Assembly (NCBI RefSeq): GCF_000341025.1
Contig: NZ_ANBF01000059.1
Coordinates: 3,110-36,690, forward strand
Direction: 5' to 3'
From: Nocardiopsis salina YIM 90010
GTDB taxonomy: Bacteria > Actinomycetota > Actinomycetes > Streptosporangiales > Streptosporangiaceae
DNA length: 33,581 nucleotides
The position numbers and the translations under genes are program-made. Shown piece after piece: positions 31,809 through 33,581 of this stretch. How positions within the stretch are numbered: the stretch's first letter is position 1; every line of letters starts with the position of its first letter. The notes beneath the pieces are model-generated. The model saw only the letters and a program-made list of their open reading frames with translations, searched no databases and had not been told where the DNA came from.

Positions 31809-31837
31809 ACGCTAGAGAGGGGTCCGATGCGTGTCAG
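31809..31837 (-). promoter_or_regulatory. comEA promoter, leaderless type
   Basis: On the minus strand CTGACA (31837-31832) and TAGCGT (31814-31809) are 17 bases apart, a good vegetative promoter. The -10 ends six bases before the ATG at 31802, so the mRNA probably starts at the ATG. Confidence 0.65.
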
Positions 31838-31852
31838 CAGGCGATTTCGAGC

Positions 31853-31861
31853 TGTGGACAA
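31853..31861 (-). promoter_or_regulatory. Perfect DnaA box upstream of comEA
   Basis: TTGTCCACA on the minus strand, 15 bases upstream of the comEA -35. It is identical to the box at the recA promoter. Confidence 0.4.
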
Positions 31862-31898
31862 CTCGGGGGAAGCCGGAACACCCGTTCCTGACGTACGA

Positions 31899-31931
31899 AG
31901 GCCCGGTCCCGGTGCAACCGGGACCGGGCCT
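31899..31931 (-). terminator. Terminator after rpsT
   Basis: AGGCCCGGTCCCGGT and ACCGGGACCGGGCCT form a perfect 15-base-pair stem with a three-base loop, 17 bases after the rpsT stop. No T-run, as often in actinomycetes. Confidence 0.8.
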
Positions 31932-31948
31932 CACAGAACCCGGGGGTC

Positions 31949-32218
31949 TCAGGCGGCCTGGAGCTGGTCCAGGCGCTTGGCGATCGAGCTCTTGCGGTTC
32001 GCGGCCTGGTTCTTGTGGATGACGCCCTTGCTGGCGGCCTTGTCCAGCGCGCGGGCGGCCCTGCGCTGCTCGGTCACGGCCAGCTCGACGTTCCCGGCCT
32101 CGGCGGCCTCACGGAAGCGCCGGATGGCGGTCTTCAGGGAAGAGCGCACCGCCTGGTTGCGGACACGAGCTTCCTCGTTCTGCCGAATGCGCTTCTTCTG
32201 CGACTTGATGTTCGCCAT
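31949..32218 (-). CDS. rpsT: 30S ribosomal protein S20
   Basis: S20 binds 16S rRNA early in 30S assembly. The 89-residue, strongly basic protein [21 protein letters not shown]... ends [13 protein letters not shown], the family pattern at normal length. I chose the ATG at 32218 from this start; GGAG lies 11 bases upstream, a rather long spacing. It has its own promoter region and a strong terminator, so it is a single-gene unit. Next to comEA and holA it matches common actinobacterial neighbourhoods, though lepA, often close to it, is not in the window. Confidence 0.97.
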   Translation of the reverse strand: MANIKSQKKRIRQNEEARVRNQAVRSSLKTAIRRFREAAEAGNVELAVTEQRRAARALDKAASKGVIHKNQAANRKSSIAKRLDQLQAA

Positions 32219-32371
32219 GCGAAAACGTGCTCCAGTTGATCTGTTGCTGTGCGCCGGTCGAACAGGCCGTCCTACTCGCGTGCAGCCGTTCCGTGAGTGG
32301 CGTGCGTGGGCGCCGGCGCGGGGTGTGTGAGTCCACAGGGCTCGAAACCGAGCGTGGAAGTCCGAGACACG

Positions 32372-32412
32372 GACCTCCAGTATGCCAAACCTGCACACTG
32401 GTTGGTGCACAC
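32372..32412 (-). promoter_or_regulatory. rpsT promoter region with direct repeat
   Basis: On the minus strand CATACT (32384-32379) is a -10 candidate. Upstream, GTGTGCA is repeated with a 14-base period (plus strand TGCACAC at 32392-32398 and 32406-32412), covering the -35 position. The leader would be about 154 bases and has two small stems (GTCCG/CGGAC, GCTCG/CGAGC). The rest of 32219-32505 shows no gene. Confidence 0.4.
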
Positions 32413-32505
32413 GGGCAGGGCGGCGTCCGGCACACCTCCCGCTCGTCCGTGCGAAGGTTCCCGCACGCCCAGCGGCGATCGGCCGCCCCGCCCCCACACC
32501 CCGCA

Positions 32506-33480
32506 TCACCCGTTGCCGAGCCACTCCCAGAGGTAGGCCTGCAGGTCGTCGCCGTCGGCCTCGTCGGCCACGTACAGCGCCACCCCGGTGCCGGCGTCCG
32601 CCCCGGTGTCGGCGTCGGTCAGCCCCAGGCGCACGCCCCGCAGCGCGGTCAGCGCTTCCTCGCTCGTGTGCTGGGGGGCCCAGTCCTCGCCCGAGTGCAC
32701 CGGGATCCCGAACCGCACGCTCACGCCGTCCTGCCGGTCCAGGGCGTCCAGTGTCTGCGTGACCTGGCGGGCCATGAAACCGCCGTACATCGCCTCCACG
32801 GGCATCCCGGCGTCCACCCCCGGCAGCACGACGTCGTCGGCCGGCTCGGTGACCCGCTCGAGGTACCCCTTGGACCAGTACTTCTCCCCGCTGCCGAAGA
32901 CGAAGGAGGGCATCCGTCCGCCCGGGACCAGCTCCACGTGGTGGGCGCGCACCGACAGCACCGGGTCCTCGCCGAGCTCCTCGCGCAGCTCCTCCACGAG
33001 CGCCGGATACGACGGATCGTTGACCGTCACCGGGGCCACGTCCAGGTGCACCCCGTCGAACCCGTCGGCGATCTCCCCGGCGGCCGGAACGAGTTCCCCG
33101 CGCTGCCCCGAACGGAACCGGTCCTGTACCAGCGAGGAGCCGTCCGCCGTGTGCCGCAGCCACCCCAGTGCCTGTACGTCGGGGTGGTGCTCACCGAGCC
33201 AGGAGACCAGCGTGTCGGTGTCCTCCACGGGTGTGACCGAACCGTCGTCGGCGATCTCCCCCGCGTGCACGTACACGGTGTCGATGCCGCCGGTGTCCAA
33301 CACGGCCTCCAACGCGTCGGTGTCCTCCCAGGAACCCACCCAGGCCGCGTCCGTCCCGGTGCCGCCGACCTCCGCGTCCGGTTCACCCGAATACTGGTGG
33401 GCCAGGAGCGCACTCGCCGCCACCGCCAGGACAGCCACCGCGGCCACCCCGGCGAGCAAGCGTGTCAACAGCCACTTCAC
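32506..33480 (-). CDS. Membrane-anchored glycoside-hydrolase-like protein, unknown function
   Basis: A 324-residue protein with an N-terminal signal or anchor helix (about 5-27, [20 protein letters not shown]) and an extracellular domain. [22 protein letters not shown] and [12 protein letters not shown] (140-151, with Asp145 and Asp147 or nearby acids) have the pattern of TIM-barrel hydrolases of the GH18-like kind, where a DGxxxDxxP strand holds the catalytic acid. I do not recognise the exact family and cannot name a substrate. It starts with GTG at 33480, with GGAG about nine bases upstream, overlapping the stop of an upstream frame by GTGA, so it is probably translated together with that gene. 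Confidence 0.7.
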   Translation of the reverse strand: MKWLLTRLLAGVAAVAVLAVAASALLAHQYSGEPDAEVGGTGTDAAWVGSWEDTDALEAVLDTGGIDTVYVHAGEIADDGSVTPVEDTDTLVSWLGEHHPDVQALGWLRHTADGSSLVQDRFRSGQRGELVPAAGEIADGFDGVHLDVAPVTVNDPSYPALVEELREELGEDPVLSVRAHHVELVPGGRMPSFVFGSGEKYWSKGYLERVTEPADDVVLPGVDAGMPVEAMYGGFMARQVTQTLDALDRQDGVSVRFGIPVHSGEDWAPQHTSEEALTALRGVRLGLTDADTGADAGTGVALYVADEADGDDLQAYLWEWLGNG

Positions 33481-33581
33481 CCGACCGCTCCTTCCACGAC
33501 CCGCTCCCGGGCCACACCGCTCTCGCCCTCGGGGCCCGCCCCGTCCGTGTCCCGGGCCTCCGGCCGCACAGGCGGGCGCGG
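33477..33581 (-). CDS. C-terminal fragment of upstream gene, unknown
   Basis: The last 34 codons of a minus-strand frame entering from the right edge, ending [11 protein letters not shown] and a TGA that overlaps the GTG of the next gene (GTGA). The frame is open and Gly/Glu/Arg/Pro-rich, like a disordered tail. Open frames are common at this GC content; the overlap with a good start is the main support. Product not identifiable. Confidence 0.45.
   Translation of the reverse strand, partial: PRPPVRPEARDTDGAGPEGESGVARERVVEGAVG

Overview
The window is about 33.6 kb of high-GC DNA. Strong G/C third-position codon use, GTG starts, TANNNT-type -10 elements and a GAACNNNNGTTC SOS box all point to an actinomycete. 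The recA-recX-...-miaB-miaA-dapF-hflX order, the DUF3046 gene before recA and the disordered acidic protein tails would fit a Nocardiopsis-like organism (Streptosporangiales). That placement is inference only. No rRNA, tRNA, CRISPR array, insertion sequence or prophage was seen.

Left part (1-5.6 kb): the 5' end of a divergent Lhr-like helicase, a DUF3046 gene, then recA and recX. recA carries a complete 364-residue intein with a two-motif LAGLIDADG endonuclease, closely similar to the Mycobacterium leprae RecA intein and in the same insertion site. It has an SOS box and a perfect actinobacterial DnaA box in its promoter region. A convergent S9 prolyl-oligopeptidase-type peptidase follows.

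Second part (5.6-16.2 kb): a TAXI-type TRAP transporter (lipoprotein receptor plus a very large fused permease) occupies the place where gluABCD lies between recX and miaB in Corynebacterium and Streptomyces. Then come miaB, a tetR-P450 operon with a striking symmetrical operator candidate, and the divergent pair miaA/dapF.

Third part (16.2-25.8 kb): four minus-strand genes form a glycolate-to-malate route: malate synthase (aceB) and glycolate oxidase glcD, glcE, glcF. Both transcription units have recognisable -35/-10 promoters with inverted repeats at the start region. hflX is divergent from aceB and is followed by an imidazolonepropionase-like amidohydrolase with altered active-site residues.

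Right part (25.8-33.6 kb), all minus strand: a glycoside-hydrolase-like secreted or anchored protein (coupled to an upstream gene cut by the window edge), rpsT, comEA with an unusually long disordered N-terminal region, comEC and holA. Several housekeeping genes (DUF3046, miaB, miaA, dapF, comEA) have a -10 element ending only 6-7 bases before the start codon, which suggests leaderless mRNAs. I did not find a clearly new multi-gene system. The most interesting items are the recA intein with its codon-shifted flanks, the TRAP system in the gluABCD slot, the paired operators of the glycolate/malate genes, and the repeated acidic-Thr-Arg-Leu motif in ComEA.
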